Notes under the pieces: generated by a model
The model's input: only the letters and a program-made list of their open reading frames with translations
Told to the model about the DNA's origin: nothing
Database searches by the model: none
Program-made: the position numbers and the translations under genes
Shown here: positions 10,434-20,130 of the stretch, piece by piece
Layout of the letters: each line of letters opens with the position of its first letter
Numbering within the stretch: position 1 is the first letter of the stretch
Origin: an uncultured Clostridium sp.
Lineage (GTDB): Bacteria; Bacillota; Clostridia; TANB77; CAG-508
NCBI GenBank assembly: GCA_947647595.1
Contig: CANSKZ010000006.1
Span: 49,121-113,120, forward strand
Direction: 5' to 3'
DNA: 64,000 nucleotides

Positions 10434-10751
10434 ATGGAAGATTATTCTGACCGTTTACACGCTTTTCTAAAACAAATAAAAAAAGAGAAAATTAGTGAAA
10501 GCCAAATAGAAATATTAACTGATATTGTTAGTCATTTAGAAAGAAATACCAAGAAACAAATAAAAAGATTTATTACATATTATTGTTCCAAAGATAATGA
10601 TAATCAAGTTACCTTAGCAAAAATGGCTCAAGAAGAAGGATGTACTGTTAATGCTATTCGATGTTCTATTGTTAGGGTTACTTTTAGTTTGGTAAAACTA
10701 AATGATTATAGAAAAGACATCTTAATAAAAATCATGAATGATATTCAATAA
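10434..10751 (+). CDS. Sigma-70-region-4-like small protein
   Basis: A 105-residue helical protein. The C-terminal half (TLAKMAQEEGCTVNAIRCSI) looks like a helix-turn-helix of sigma region 4, and the N-terminal half is a helical bundle. No region 2 is seen, so it is not a complete sigma factor. The ATG has AAGGAG about 11 bases upstream. It is co-directional with the BlaI gene and probably co-transcribed. Function unknown; a DNA-binding regulator is the likeliest reading. Confidence 0.55.
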   Translation: MEDYSDRLHAFLKQIKKEKISESQIEILTDIVSHLERNTKKQIKRFITYYCSKDNDNQVTLAKMAQEEGCTVNAIRCSIVRVTFSLVKLNDYRKDILIKIMNDIQ

Positions 10752-10838
10752 AAAGATTTTCCTTTTATGTCAATAAGGGAAGAAAAATAAAAAGTTAACA
10801 AAATTTAAGTTAGGGGTTGCAAATTATATGAATTTGTG

Positions 10839-10958
10839 TTAAATTATAAATAATCTGATTGATATTGTATCAATCGTTAAGAGAGAAAAGTTGTAGATAA
10901 CTACGACAATCGCTCCATAATGCATTTTGGTCGAACCACTTAAAAGTATTGTACCCAT
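10839..10958 (-). CDS. Candidate 39-residue hydrophobic peptide
   Basis: ATG at 10958 with AAGGAG six bases upstream. The peptide is MGTILLSGSTKMHYGAIVVV followed by a hydrophobic run ending in RLFII, so it could span a membrane. The ribosome binding site lies in the 3' arm of a hairpin (CTCTTTTG... paired with ...AAAAGGAG, 10965-10993), which is typical of type I toxin messages. A weak plus-strand promoter (TTGCAA at 10817) could give an antisense RNA. The segment is less AT-rich than its flanks. The small size means it could be chance; no known family is recognised. Confidence 0.4.
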   Translation of the reverse strand: MGTILLSGSTKMHYGAIVVVIYNFSLLTIDTISIRLFII

Positions 10959-11003
10959 TGCTACTCCTTTTATTTTCGTAAAAACAAAAGAGATGCCTTC
11001 TTC

Positions 11004-11144
11004 TTAATTTTTTATCTTGTTATTTTTAGTAGTCTTTTTAAAGATTGAATTAATATCTTTTGATATTTCACCAAGTTTAATAGATTTTTCATATTGATTT
11101 TTGTTTTTTAAATTAATAATTTTATTATTTTTTATTTTCTTCAT
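11004..11144 (-). CDS. Small basic protein coupled to the 921-residue gene
   Basis: Forty-six codons whose ATG overlaps the TGA of the large upstream gene (ATGA), the classic sign of translational coupling. The product is very Lys/Asn-rich (MKKIKNNKIINLKNKNQYEK...) with a short helical segment LGEISKDINSIFKK. Not recognised. The overlap suggests that it works with the large protein, perhaps as an inhibitor or chaperone; that is inference only. Confidence 0.5.
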   Translation of the reverse strand: MKKIKNNKIINLKNKNQYEKSIKLGEISKDINSIFKKTTKNNKIKN

Positions 11145-13906
11145 ATCTTCTCTTCTCCAATAATAATATTTTCTTCTTGCAATTTAGCTTGTCTTCTTAA
11201 AATGTTTTGTCTATTATCAGTAAAGGGTTCTCTAGTAATAGTAGCTGTATCTATGTTAGGAATTGAAGTATTTTCTTTTTCCTCTAATTGTCTTTGTTCT
11301 ATATATTTTTTTAAGAAATCCATCCTGTCTTTAGGTGCATACTCTAAAATATCCTCTATGCCATATCTATTCATATAATGCTCAACTTTTTTTACAAATT
11401 TTAAAACTTCATTACTGCTTGGTATTCCTTTTAGTGTTTCAGACATACTAGCTATTTTCGTTTTTTCGCTTTCTTTAATTTTTTCTCTATCTACCACTAT
11501 AATTGGAATTCCAAATTCACTTGCAACTTTTTTTGTTTTTTCCCATACAGAGTCATCTTCTAGACCTTTTATGTCTATATCACTTTGATTTTTGATATAA
11601 ACAACATAATCTGGTTGCAATTTTGTCATCTGTCCTTGTTTATCAATTCCTAAAGTATTTACTACAACTTCATTATAGTTATTATCAGTATTAGTTTCCA
11701 ACGTAGAAGGTAACATATAAGAGCTATTTAAATCATTGTAAATACTATCTCCTCCATAAAATGGAGTGTGGGCATCTTGTGGATAGATAGAGTCAAAAGA
11801 ATAATCTTTAGTACCTTGTGCAAATCCAAGTATAACTTCAATATCATTCTCTCGTTTCAAAATATTTTCATCTGTCATGTATGAGCAACAAGTATAATAT
11901 CTTAAATCTTTTTGACCATATTCTCCTTCTTTTGTCATGCCATTCCAAATTTCTTGAGAATTCCTATCATTAATTCCTATTCTTTTAACAATCATTGAAA
12001 AATCAGTGTTAGTATCAAACACTTCAATATTTCTCCCTTTAAAGGTAGTATTTCCTACTTTGTCTTCTTTAGGCATATATAAACTTTCTTTGTATACTTG
12101 TTCAAACATTTCTTTGAGTTGTTCAATTAAATATGTGCTTGATGATAAATCGGTTTCCACCAATATATCTAATCCACCAACTTGGATTAAAGTATTAATA
12201 TCATTGCTTTCAAAAATATTTCTTATAGCTTTAATTTGTTCTACTATACTAGCTTGATACTCATCATTAACAGATATATTGTCTATATCTGCTGAAAATT
12301 TATTTACAACATTAGCAGCTTCTCTTAAATCCATATTATAGTATTTTTGCAATAGGGCTAATTTCATTCTATCCAGTTCAGGTAATTGTTTGAACTTTCT
12401 TAAATATTTACCTATTGGCATTGTTAACTGTTCATCATCTAAGCTAGAATTAGTTAATATAGTATCACATACCAACTCTTTGATTTCTTCAAAGTGTTCT
12501 AATTCATTTTGATTAGTAATACTAAATACATTATTAGAGTGTGCCACTTCTTCTTGTTTTATAGTCTTTTCATCCATACCTTGACTTTTAAGCATATCAG
12601 TTAAATATCCATCAAAAAATGATTTTGACGAACAAACTCTTGAAAGTAGAAATGTTAATGTTTCAATGTCTTTAGTAGTTATCTTATTTCCTTGTTTGGC
12701 TTGTTCATATAAGTCGTTAATTAATTCTCCATAATATCCATCTGATAAATTCTCAACTATATTTTTTTCAAATCTATTCCATCTATCTGTTTTTTGTGAT
12801 ACTAATTGTGTCATTTTACTATATAAGCTATATTCATAATTATTAAGTCCTAATATTTTACATTGAAATTCTGCATTTTTAGCAATCAATTGCATTTTAT
12901 AGTTTGATATATCTTGATATTGTTCTCCAAGCAAATCTCCATTTAATGATTGCAAAATAGTACTATCTTTAGCATATAATCTACTAATCTGTAATAATTT
13001 TCCACTTAATTGATTTTGATTTGTAAAAAATGTTTTTACTTCTTCATCGCTAAAAAATCTTTCAAAAAAATTATCTAAATTTGATGGTGTTATCTGTTCA
13101 AATACTGATTGAAATAATTCTATATCAGTTTTAAAAACACTAATACATTCCTCATTATGTGTTAGAGTACTAACAATAGTATCATTATCAATCCCTTTTT
13201 GAGATAGCATATTAATATAATTTGTTAAAAAATTTTTATTTTTTAACAACTCTGGACTTAATATATTAGCATTTAGCAATCCAGCTACATCATTATTTTC
13301 TAATAAATCTCTATAATAATTTTCCGCAAGTATACTATTTTGCTTTAAGTAAGTTTGTGAGCCTTCTGTTAGCCTATAACCTTTTTCAATAGCTAAATCT
13401 AATAATTGGTTTTTAAAATTAATATCTAATAATAAACTTTCATCTAAATATTCTAATATCAATGATAATCTCCATTGAGAATCTGATTTACCACGTTCTA
13501 ACCAATTATCATTTTGAGGCTTTTCTTTTTGGATTTGAATATATTGCAATATTGCTGTTTTAGCTTCTGTCCCTAATAATATTGCTGAACTACGTGTGCC
13601 AAAAGGATTGGCTGTAAGTATATACCCGCTCTTGAAAGCTGTATCAATAATTCCATTAATTGGAAGTGAATCTTGTAGCAATTCTTCTAATAATATATCA
13701 TCTAATACTTGGTTTAAATATCTACAATCTCTCTTTATAGTTTTTATTATTAATTCTTTATTTCGTCTTAAAAATTCTGGAGAATTTTCTGATAAAATGT
13801 AGTCTTTATTTACTTTAGATTTTAATATTTCAACTCCATTGTTTATTATCTTTCTTATTCCTTTTCTATTGCTCTTTACTTCAATCAAAGATTTTTCTTT
13901 TTTCAT
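11141..13906 (-). CDS. Large protein of unknown function (921 residues)
   Basis: No family recognised. The start at 13906 is chosen because AAGGAG lies seven bases upstream; an in-frame ATG at 13948 has a poor site. The first 600 residues are helical, with repeated stretches about leaving or losing segments (for example LLNANILSPELLKNKNFLTN) that suggest helical repeats. The last 320 residues look like a separate globular domain with conserved-looking patches: TTFKGRNIEVFDTNTDFSM, LRYYTCCSYMTDENI, PDYVVYIKN and EFGIPIIVVDREKI. No transmembrane segments or signal peptide. It is coupled to a 46-residue gene and sits at the right edge of the mobile region, so it may be element cargo such as an effector or defence protein. 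Confidence 0.6.
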   Translation of the reverse strand: MKKEKSLIEVKSNRKGIRKIINNGVEILKSKVNKDYILSENSPEFLRRNKELIIKTIKRDCRYLNQVLDDILLEELLQDSLPINGIIDTAFKSGYILTANPFGTRSSAILLGTEAKTAILQYIQIQKEKPQNDNWLERGKSDSQWRLSLILEYLDESLLLDINFKNQLLDLAIEKGYRLTEGSQTYLKQNSILAENYYRDLLENNDVAGLLNANILSPELLKNKNFLTNYINMLSQKGIDNDTIVSTLTHNEECISVFKTDIELFQSVFEQITPSNLDNFFERFFSDEEVKTFFTNQNQLSGKLLQISRLYAKDSTILQSLNGDLLGEQYQDISNYKMQLIAKNAEFQCKILGLNNYEYSLYSKMTQLVSQKTDRWNRFEKNIVENLSDGYYGELINDLYEQAKQGNKITTKDIETLTFLLSRVCSSKSFFDGYLTDMLKSQGMDEKTIKQEEVAHSNNVFSITNQNELEHFEEIKELVCDTILTNSSLDDEQLTMPIGKYLRKFKQLPELDRMKLALLQKYYNMDLREAANVVNKFSADIDNISVNDEYQASIVEQIKAIRNIFESNDINTLIQVGGLDILVETDLSSSTYLIEQLKEMFEQVYKESLYMPKEDKVGNTTFKGRNIEVFDTNTDFSMIVKRIGINDRNSQEIWNGMTKEGEYGQKDLRYYTCCSYMTDENILKRENDIEVILGFAQGTKDYSFDSIYPQDAHTPFYGGDSIYNDLNSSYMLPSTLETNTDNNYNEVVVNTLGIDKQGQMTKLQPDYVVYIKNQSDIDIKGLEDDSVWEKTKKVASEFGIPIIVVDREKIKESEKTKIASMSETLKGIPSSNEVLKFVKKVEHYMNRYGIEDILEYAPKDRMDFLKKYIEQRQLEEKENTSIPNIDTATITREPFTDNRQNILRRQAKLQEENIIIGEEKI

Positions 13907-14118
13907 GATTTTCTCCTTGAATTTACTAATTCTATTATATCGTACCATTAATGAATATCCTTTTCAAGTTAATAAAGTTTATTTTATAAATTTATTGTTA
14001 GCTATTGATAAACAAAAGGATTTATATTAAAGTAAATATAATAAATCGAGTTATATAAGAAAGTAATAAATAGAGTAGACTACATTTAGAAAGGGCGATT
14101 ATTAATCGCCCCCATGTT

Positions 14119-16062
14119 CTATAAAATTCCACTTGTTTTAATATAATCCACGATTCTCTTAATTTCTCCAGCTAGCGTGTCTTGATATTCTGGTTCTTGA
14201 ATATCGTTGGATTTATCATATCCATAACGATTCAAAAAACGATACGTGTCAATTTCGATAAGCTCTGTTTTACTTATTTTTTTAGCTTCAACTGGTAAAT
14301 TTTTTCCATTCTTTTTGTCAATGATACTCATGACTTTACTATCAATAATCACAAAATTTTTCTTTAATGCTTCTTTGATTTTTCGTAGCTGACTAATATC
14401 TTCTAGTATCAATTCATCATCATCATTTTCTTTGATAAATATTTCAATTTCAGCAATTAATTCATGAATACTATAATTATAGGATAGTGGCATTTTGGTT
14501 TTAAAAGTTTTTCGAATGGCAGTTTGTCTAATTTGAATTTGACTTAGCATGGTTCGGTCTAGTTTGTTTCTTCCTGTAAATCTTCCCACAAACTTTCGAA
14601 AACTACTTTTATCTTGGATAATTTCTACATCATCTCTTAATTTTTTTAGCTCTGCTTCACAACGAATATTTTTTATTGTTTCTGCAATTTCCTTTTTCAA
14701 TTCATTTTCTTCAATAATGCTGATTTCATCAAATCTACTTATTTTCTTACTAACAGCGGCTTTTGCATTATTCAAATAATTGAGTAAAATACTAATTTGA
14801 ATATTCGTTTCTGATATTTTAGCTAGTTCTTCTTTATTTTCTGGCGATACAATATCAATTTTATTAGAGATGGATTGTAATAAAGCATCTAATTCCTCTG
14901 CCTGATTTTTCATTTCAAAAGCATTGTTTAATGCTTTGTAATTAGAATCCATAGATTCTGCAATGCGTGCATGATTTTGCTGTTTGGAAATTAAATTTTT
15001 AATGTTCTCCAATAAAGTATGAACAACAGCAATATTTTCTAAAGCTTCCTTTTTTACACTTTCAACAGCAGGGTCCAATTTTTTGATTTCCTTTGTGATG
15101 CATTCATTTTCTGTTTTTTCGCTCTTTTCTTCTTTATCTTCTAAAAGACATTCTTCATTAATTTTTCTCAATTCATTTTTTAAATAGGTGATAATATCTT
15201 TTTTCCAGTCGGCTATTTCATCTGAATTTTCTTTGCGAAGATTAAATATTTTCGTTGTATTTTCTCGTAATGAAGTGAGTTCTAAATTGATACGAGCAAT
15301 ATCGTCTAAATCACTTTGTTTCTCTGCTTCTGTGGTATCTTGCTCGTAATTTTCTTGCTCCATCGCAAAATGATGATTGGCTAATAATTGTTCTAGTTTT
15401 CGAATATTTTCATAATGTGTTGCATTTTCATTATCAAATGCAACACAGGCTGTTAGTTTTTCGTTAATTTGGTCTACTTTTTCTAAAATCGTATTGTATA
15501 ATATATTCGCTTCTTCTTCTGATAAATGCTCTAATTCTTGGGGCTGTAATTCGATTTCATATACTTTGAAATCGGTATTTTCTGAAATTTCTTCCTTTAA
15601 ATTTTTTACAACTGTAAACGGCGTAATTAAGGTTTCGTCTTTGTCTAATTTTAGAAAAGGAAGATTTTCATTTCTATTTATTTTTAGAATCACAGGACGA
15701 TTCCAATGATTCGAAAGCTCGCTTTCTGCCTTTTTTTGATTGGATTTAACAACCAAAAATGGATGAATAATGCTATTGATTTTTAGTTTATCAATCTCTG
15801 CAAGATTCGTTCCTTTGTAAAGCGTAATATTTTTGTTTTTTTCGGAGGAATCATAGTTCTTTATCATTGTGGTATAAATTTTTTTAATTTGGTCAATGGT
15901 CTGAATTAAATCTTCTTTTTGATAGGGAATGAATTCATTTTGCATAGAAGATAAAATATCATTCTCCGCATGTTCTACAAATAATTGGTTCATTTTAATA
16001 TTTTGTTCATTTTTTAAATTAGTAATGGCATCAAATTCTTCTTTCGTTATTTTTGATTTCAT
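14119..16062 (-). CDS. Coiled-coil protein with a possible ADP-ribosyltransferase-like N-terminus
   Basis: A 647-residue protein. Residues about 80-190 (ITLYKGTNLAEIDKL, WNRPVILKI, KDETLITPFTVVKNL, VYEIEL) follow the order of strands and the Glu-x-x-h-h-x-P pattern of ADP-ribosyltransferase folds, but the first Arg and the Ser-Thr-Ser motif are not clear, so it may be inactive. Residues 230-600 are long coiled coils. No signal peptide. The gene starts 21 bases after the Lon-like protease gene and is surely in its operon. The pairing suggests that the protease controls or is controlled by this protein. The fold assignment is an inference. Confidence 0.5.
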   Translation of the reverse strand: MKSKITKEEFDAITNLKNEQNIKMNQLFVEHAENDILSSMQNEFIPYQKEDLIQTIDQIKKIYTTMIKNYDSSEKNKNITLYKGTNLAEIDKLKINSIIHPFLVVKSNQKKAESELSNHWNRPVILKINRNENLPFLKLDKDETLITPFTVVKNLKEEISENTDFKVYEIELQPQELEHLSEEEANILYNTILEKVDQINEKLTACVAFDNENATHYENIRKLEQLLANHHFAMEQENYEQDTTEAEKQSDLDDIARINLELTSLRENTTKIFNLRKENSDEIADWKKDIITYLKNELRKINEECLLEDKEEKSEKTENECITKEIKKLDPAVESVKKEALENIAVVHTLLENIKNLISKQQNHARIAESMDSNYKALNNAFEMKNQAEELDALLQSISNKIDIVSPENKEELAKISETNIQISILLNYLNNAKAAVSKKISRFDEISIIEENELKKEIAETIKNIRCEAELKKLRDDVEIIQDKSSFRKFVGRFTGRNKLDRTMLSQIQIRQTAIRKTFKTKMPLSYNYSIHELIAEIEIFIKENDDDELILEDISQLRKIKEALKKNFVIIDSKVMSIIDKKNGKNLPVEAKKISKTELIEIDTYRFLNRYGYDKSNDIQEPEYQDTLAGEIKRIVDYIKTSGIL

Positions 16063-16083
16063 AGATAAAGAAACCTCCTTTAT

Positions 16084-18492
16084 TTATCTTTCTAAATTAC
16101 TGGCTGCTTTGGAAAATTTTTTTAATTTTTCTAATGCTAAATAGTTAATAGAACCGTTTGGAAAATTTCCATTTCTGTCTTTTTTTCCAGCTGGTACGCC
16201 AGTTAAAATTTCAATTCCTTCTTCAATATTTTTAACAGCATAAATATGGAATTTACCATGCTTTACAGAATCAATAATGTCATCGGATAAATGCAAGTTT
16301 CGAACATTTTGCTTTGGAATAATGACACCTTGCTCACCATTAAAGCCACGCATTTTACAAATTTGATAAAATCCTTCTATTTTTTCATTGACACCACCAA
16401 TTGGCTGAATTTCGCCCTTTTGATTAACAGACCCCGTTACAGCAATAGATTGATTGATTGGAATATCGGATAAGCTAGATAAAATCGCATAGGCTTCTGT
16501 ACTAGAAGCACTATCGCCATCTACTCCACCATATAGCTGTTCAAAACAAATACTTCCTGTTAATGACAATGGCATTTTTTGCGCAAATTGTTCCCCTAAA
16601 TAACCTGACAAAATCAAAACGCCTTTTGAGTGAGAAGAACCTGACATTTCAACTTCTCGTTCAATATTGACAATTCCGCTTTTTCCCACATACGTATTAG
16701 CCGTGATTTTCGCTGGTTTTCCGAAAGAATAATCTCCGATTGTCATAACCGTTAAACCATTGATTTGTCCTACTTTATAACCTTCTGTTTCGATTAATAA
16801 TGTTTCTTCTTGAATCATTTGTAAATATTTGGTGTCATATTTTTTGATTCGATTGATACGTTCGTCTAAGGCTTTTTGGATAAATTCTTTGGTGACAATT
16901 TTGGATTTTGCAATTTTAGCCCAAGTGGAAGCTTCACCAATAATTTGGCCAATTTCACTAAATTGAGTGGATAATTTATCTTTATCGCCTGATAATTTAG
17001 AAGCAAATTCAACTACTTTGGCAGTTGCTTCTTTGTCTAAATTCAATAAGTCTTCTTGTTCACAAAAACTTTTGATAAATTTGGATAATTTGATGATATT
17101 TTCATTTGTTTTTGGGGCAGATTCTTCGAATTCTACTTTAATTTTAAATAGCTTTTTAAAGTCATCATCCATATTTAATAAAGTATGATACATATTTGAA
17201 TTTCCAATTAAAAGTACTTTTAAATCTAATGGAATTGGTTCTGGTTTTAAGGAAATAAGTACCATAGAGTTTCGTTGTTCTGCCATATTTTCAATGGATA
17301 ATTCCTTGACTCTTAAAGCCTTTTTTAAGGTTTCATAACAAGCCGGATTGCTGATTAAATCTTTGATTTGGAAAATAATGTATCCCCCATTTGCTTCGTG
17401 TAATAAACCTGGTTTTAACATCATATAATCTGTTTTTAGCATACCATAATGATTTTCATACTCTAATCTTCCAAAAATATTGTTGTAAGAATAGTTGGTA
17501 TCCATGACAACAGGAGCACCTTCTCGTTTGCTATTATCAATAAATAAATTAACACGATAATTTAGCCAAGGTTCTCTAATTTCTTTTCTTTGGATATTAG
17601 TAGCTTGTTCTGCTTGTTTTTCATCTTCTTCTGGCGCTAGAAAACAATCAATATTTTTTAAGATGTCTTTTTTAACACCATCTAAATACGTACTGATTTT
17701 TTTATTTCTTTTATAATTGGATTTTAAAGCATTAATTTGCATGTTAACTGTCATAAGGGCAACATTAGATTGCCAAGTTTCAATTTTTTTATCAGATTCA
17801 CGTTCAATGCTTTTTATATCGGATAGCGCTGTGAAAATCATTTCTTGTACTTCTGCTGATTTTTCTTCGTATTGAATTTTTACTTCTTGTGGTAAATTTT
17901 CAAATTCTTCTTCTGGAATCGTTTTTCCTTCATAAATTGGCATCATGTAGATTCCGTTATCAGTTGATTTAATTTGGAAACCTTGTTTCATGGTTTTGTC
18001 ATTTAATTTTTTTAGAAGGTTTTCTCTTTTTGTATCAAATTCTTGTTTGATGATTTGTTTTTCTTTTTCAAATTCATCGTTATTAAACGTTTTCTTGATA
18101 TCTTTTCGAATATCTTTAATAAACCCTTCCATATTTTCTTTGAAAATTTTTCCTTGTCCAGCTGGAAAAGAAAGGCAAACGGGTTCATTTGGATTTTCAA
18201 AATTATAAATATAACACCAGTCGGAAGGTGTTTTATCTTTTAAAGCTTTTTTTTCTAAATATTTTTTGGTGTACATCGTTTTTCCGACACCAGATGGACC
18301 TTCTAAGTATAAATTGTAGCCTTTTACATCAATGTCGATACCAAATTGCAAAGCTTTCACACCACGGTCTTGTCCATAGACTAAATCAGAAGTATCCTCA
18401 ATTTCTTTTGTTGTTTCAAAATGAAACAAATTTGGATTGCAAATATCTTTTAAATCCTTTGGTAATAATTCATTTTCATTATTTCTTCTCAT
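16084..18492 (-). CDS. Lon-like ATP-dependent protease (AAA_32/Lon_C type)
   Basis: An 802-residue protein of the LonB-like family with an N-terminal AAA+ ATPase and a C-terminal Lon protease domain. Walker A GPSGVGKT lies near residue 65. A long coiled insertion occupies about 120-330. The proteolytic Ser is in DGDSASSTEA and the catalytic Lys in VNEKIEGFY (about residues 670 and 715). Length and order are normal for the group. It has no in-frame CGG codon. The next gene in the operon is the coiled-coil protein at 14119. The role is probably quality control or regulated proteolysis. Confidence 0.9.
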   Translation of the reverse strand: MRRNNENELLPKDLKDICNPNLFHFETTKEIEDTSDLVYGQDRGVKALQFGIDIDVKGYNLYLEGPSGVGKTMYTKKYLEKKALKDKTPSDWCYIYNFENPNEPVCLSFPAGQGKIFKENMEGFIKDIRKDIKKTFNNDEFEKEKQIIKQEFDTKRENLLKKLNDKTMKQGFQIKSTDNGIYMMPIYEGKTIPEEEFENLPQEVKIQYEEKSAEVQEMIFTALSDIKSIERESDKKIETWQSNVALMTVNMQINALKSNYKRNKKISTYLDGVKKDILKNIDCFLAPEEDEKQAEQATNIQRKEIREPWLNYRVNLFIDNSKREGAPVVMDTNYSYNNIFGRLEYENHYGMLKTDYMMLKPGLLHEANGGYIIFQIKDLISNPACYETLKKALRVKELSIENMAEQRNSMVLISLKPEPIPLDLKVLLIGNSNMYHTLLNMDDDFKKLFKIKVEFEESAPKTNENIIKLSKFIKSFCEQEDLLNLDKEATAKVVEFASKLSGDKDKLSTQFSEIGQIIGEASTWAKIAKSKIVTKEFIQKALDERINRIKKYDTKYLQMIQEETLLIETEGYKVGQINGLTVMTIGDYSFGKPAKITANTYVGKSGIVNIEREVEMSGSSHSKGVLILSGYLGEQFAQKMPLSLTGSICFEQLYGGVDGDSASSTEAYAILSSLSDIPINQSIAVTGSVNQKGEIQPIGGVNEKIEGFYQICKMRGFNGEQGVIIPKQNVRNLHLSDDIIDSVKHGKFHIYAVKNIEEGIEILTGVPAGKKDRNGNFPNGSINYLALEKLKKFSKAASNLER

Positions 18493-18562
18493 TTGTATTC
18501 CCCCACATTTTATTTAATCTTAACGGTATTCTATATCAAACCAAAAATTTTTTCAATCTTTT

Positions 18563-19012
18563 TTACAAATTATTTACATTTTTTGACATAAGGCACGCAT
18601 TTTCTGTTCCATGATAATAATTAGGGCGTATGCCACATTCCGTAAAACCCGCATTTTTATACATTTTTTTAGCAATTTTATTCTGCTCATTTACTTCTAA
18701 AAAAATGGTTTCTATGTTATTATTTTTTGCAATTTCTAGAATTTTATTTAAAAGAAACGTTCCAATTCCGTTTCCTCTTTCTGACTTTTTCGTGACGATA
18801 TTCATGATTTCCATTTCTGGTTCGGTTATCATCACGCCTGCAAATCCGAGAATTTCGTTTTCTTTTTTTGCAACTAGATAGATTTTATTTTCTGTTAGTA
18901 ATTCAGATTTTAAAATAGATGGTGTCCAAAAATCATCAAAATCTGAAATGAGACAATTTTCAATTTGTTCGTAATCTTGCAAAGTCATGTTTAAAATTTT
19001 AATTTTTTCCAT
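18563..19012 (-). CDS. rimI: Ribosomal protein S18 alanine N-acetyltransferase
   Basis: A 149-residue GNAT acetyltransferase. The acetyl-CoA-binding loop is RGNGIGTFLL, preceded by the strand EMEIMNIVTKKSE and followed by FLEVNEQNKIAKKMYKNAGF, all typical of RimI. Its start overlaps the end of tsaB by 14 bases. The order tsaE-tsaB-rimI is widely conserved in Bacillota and confirms the assignment. Confidence 0.9.
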   Translation of the reverse strand: MEKIKILNMTLQDYEQIENCLISDFDDFWTPSILKSELLTENKIYLVAKKENEILGFAGVMITEPEMEIMNIVTKKSERGNGIGTFLLNKILEIAKNNNIETIFLEVNEQNKIAKKMYKNAGFTECGIRPNYYHGTENACLMSKNVNNL

Positions 19013-19689
19013 TTTTATCCTTTTCTTTTTTCATTCTTTCTGCTTGTGATTTTCTTAAATAAAGTGGAACAATGGTGTCCGCATTTTGCAATTCATCTTT
19101 TAAATATTTTTGATAGGCAATTTTTCCGCACAAACTTGCTCGTTGTTCATTTTTTTCAGAAAACTTTGCATTTGGAATTTCTTGTTTTATGAATGCTTGA
19201 TGTAAAATTGCTCCATCTCCAATACAAATAATGTTATTCTGTTTTTTTAGAATTTCTATTACTTTTGTAATATCATCTGCCATAAGTTCTTGTTTGGCTC
19301 CGATAATTTTCATCAAAAATTCCACCATATACTTGATTATTTCGAGCATCGATTAAAGCAACTTTTGTTTTATTGGATTCATCGATTCGAGCCAAAGTTT
19401 CCAAGGAAGTAACTCCTACAACAGGAATTTGATTTACTTCTGCCATTGCTTTTACACTTGCAACACCAATTCGGATTCCTGTAAAAGAGCCTGGGCCTAT
19501 TGAACAAGAAATCAAATCGATATTTTCTAATTTTAAATTGTTTTTGGCAAGAATCTCAGCTATCATTGGCATTAAATTTTCGGAATGGGTTCTTCCGTTA
19601 TCTAAATTAATTTCTTCTATGGTTTCTTCGTTTTCTAAAATGGCAACACTGCATATTTTGCTGGATGTATCGATTGCTAAAATTTTCAT
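18999..19689 (-). CDS. tsaB: tRNA t6A factor TsaB, read through a CGGA +1 shift
   Basis: TsaB works with TsaD and TsaE in making t6A37 of ANN-decoding tRNAs. The first frame gives MKILAIDTSSKICSVAI, GPGSFTGIRIGV and LIDARNNQVYGGIFDENY, then would end after 11 further non-homologous codons. The rest of the protein (GAKQELMADDITKV..., CIGDGAILH, VPLYLRKSQAE) continues in the +1 frame. The junction is TAT CGG AGC: skipping the C at 19302 gives TAT GGA GCC and one product of 229 residues, the normal TsaB length. This is the only in-frame CGG in the gene. tsaB is normally essential, so simple decay is unlikely. See the quadruplet-codon finding. Confidence 0.85.
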
Positions 19690-19698
19690 AGTTTCTCC

Positions 19699-20130
19699 TT
19701 ATTTTTTACAAATTTTTTCTATTTTTAGGGTTCGATTGTTTTGGTTTTCTAGATTCCTTTTAAAGGAAATTTTCGTGTATTTTTCTGGCAAAATATCTTC
19801 TATCATTTCGCCCCATTCAATAATGCTGACTCCTTTTTCGAAATATTCCTCGCCCCCTATTGCTAAAAATTCGTCGCTTCCTTCCAAACGGTAGACATCA
19901 AAATGATAAATTGGAAATTTTTCAGTTTGATATTCATTAACAATGGTAAACGTTGGACTGGATATTTCATTTTGTAAACCAAAAAAACTCAAAATTCCTT
20001 CGGTTAATTTGGTTTTTCCAGAACCTAAATCGCCTGTTAAAACAAGAATATCTCCTATTTTCAAATTCTGCGCTATTTTCTTTCCTAATTCGATGGTTTC
20101 TTTTTCTGAATTTAATGTAATTTGCTCCAT
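19699..20130 (-). CDS. tsaE: tRNA t6A ATPase TsaE
   Basis: A 143-residue P-loop ATPase of the t6A pathway. Walker A is TGDLGSGKT (about residue 33), with SSPTFTIVNEY and YHFDVYRL as usual for TsaE/YjeE. I start at the ATG at 20130, with AAAGGTGA upstream; a GTG nine bases earlier is less well placed. tsaB follows after nine bases, confirming the operon. Confidence 0.92.
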   Translation of the reverse strand: MEQITLNSEKETIELGKKIAQNLKIGDILVLTGDLGSGKTKLTEGILSFFGLQNEISSPTFTIVNEYQTEKFPIYHFDVYRLEGSDEFLAIGGEEYFEKGVSIIEWGEMIEDILPEKYTKISFKRNLENQNNRTLKIEKICKK

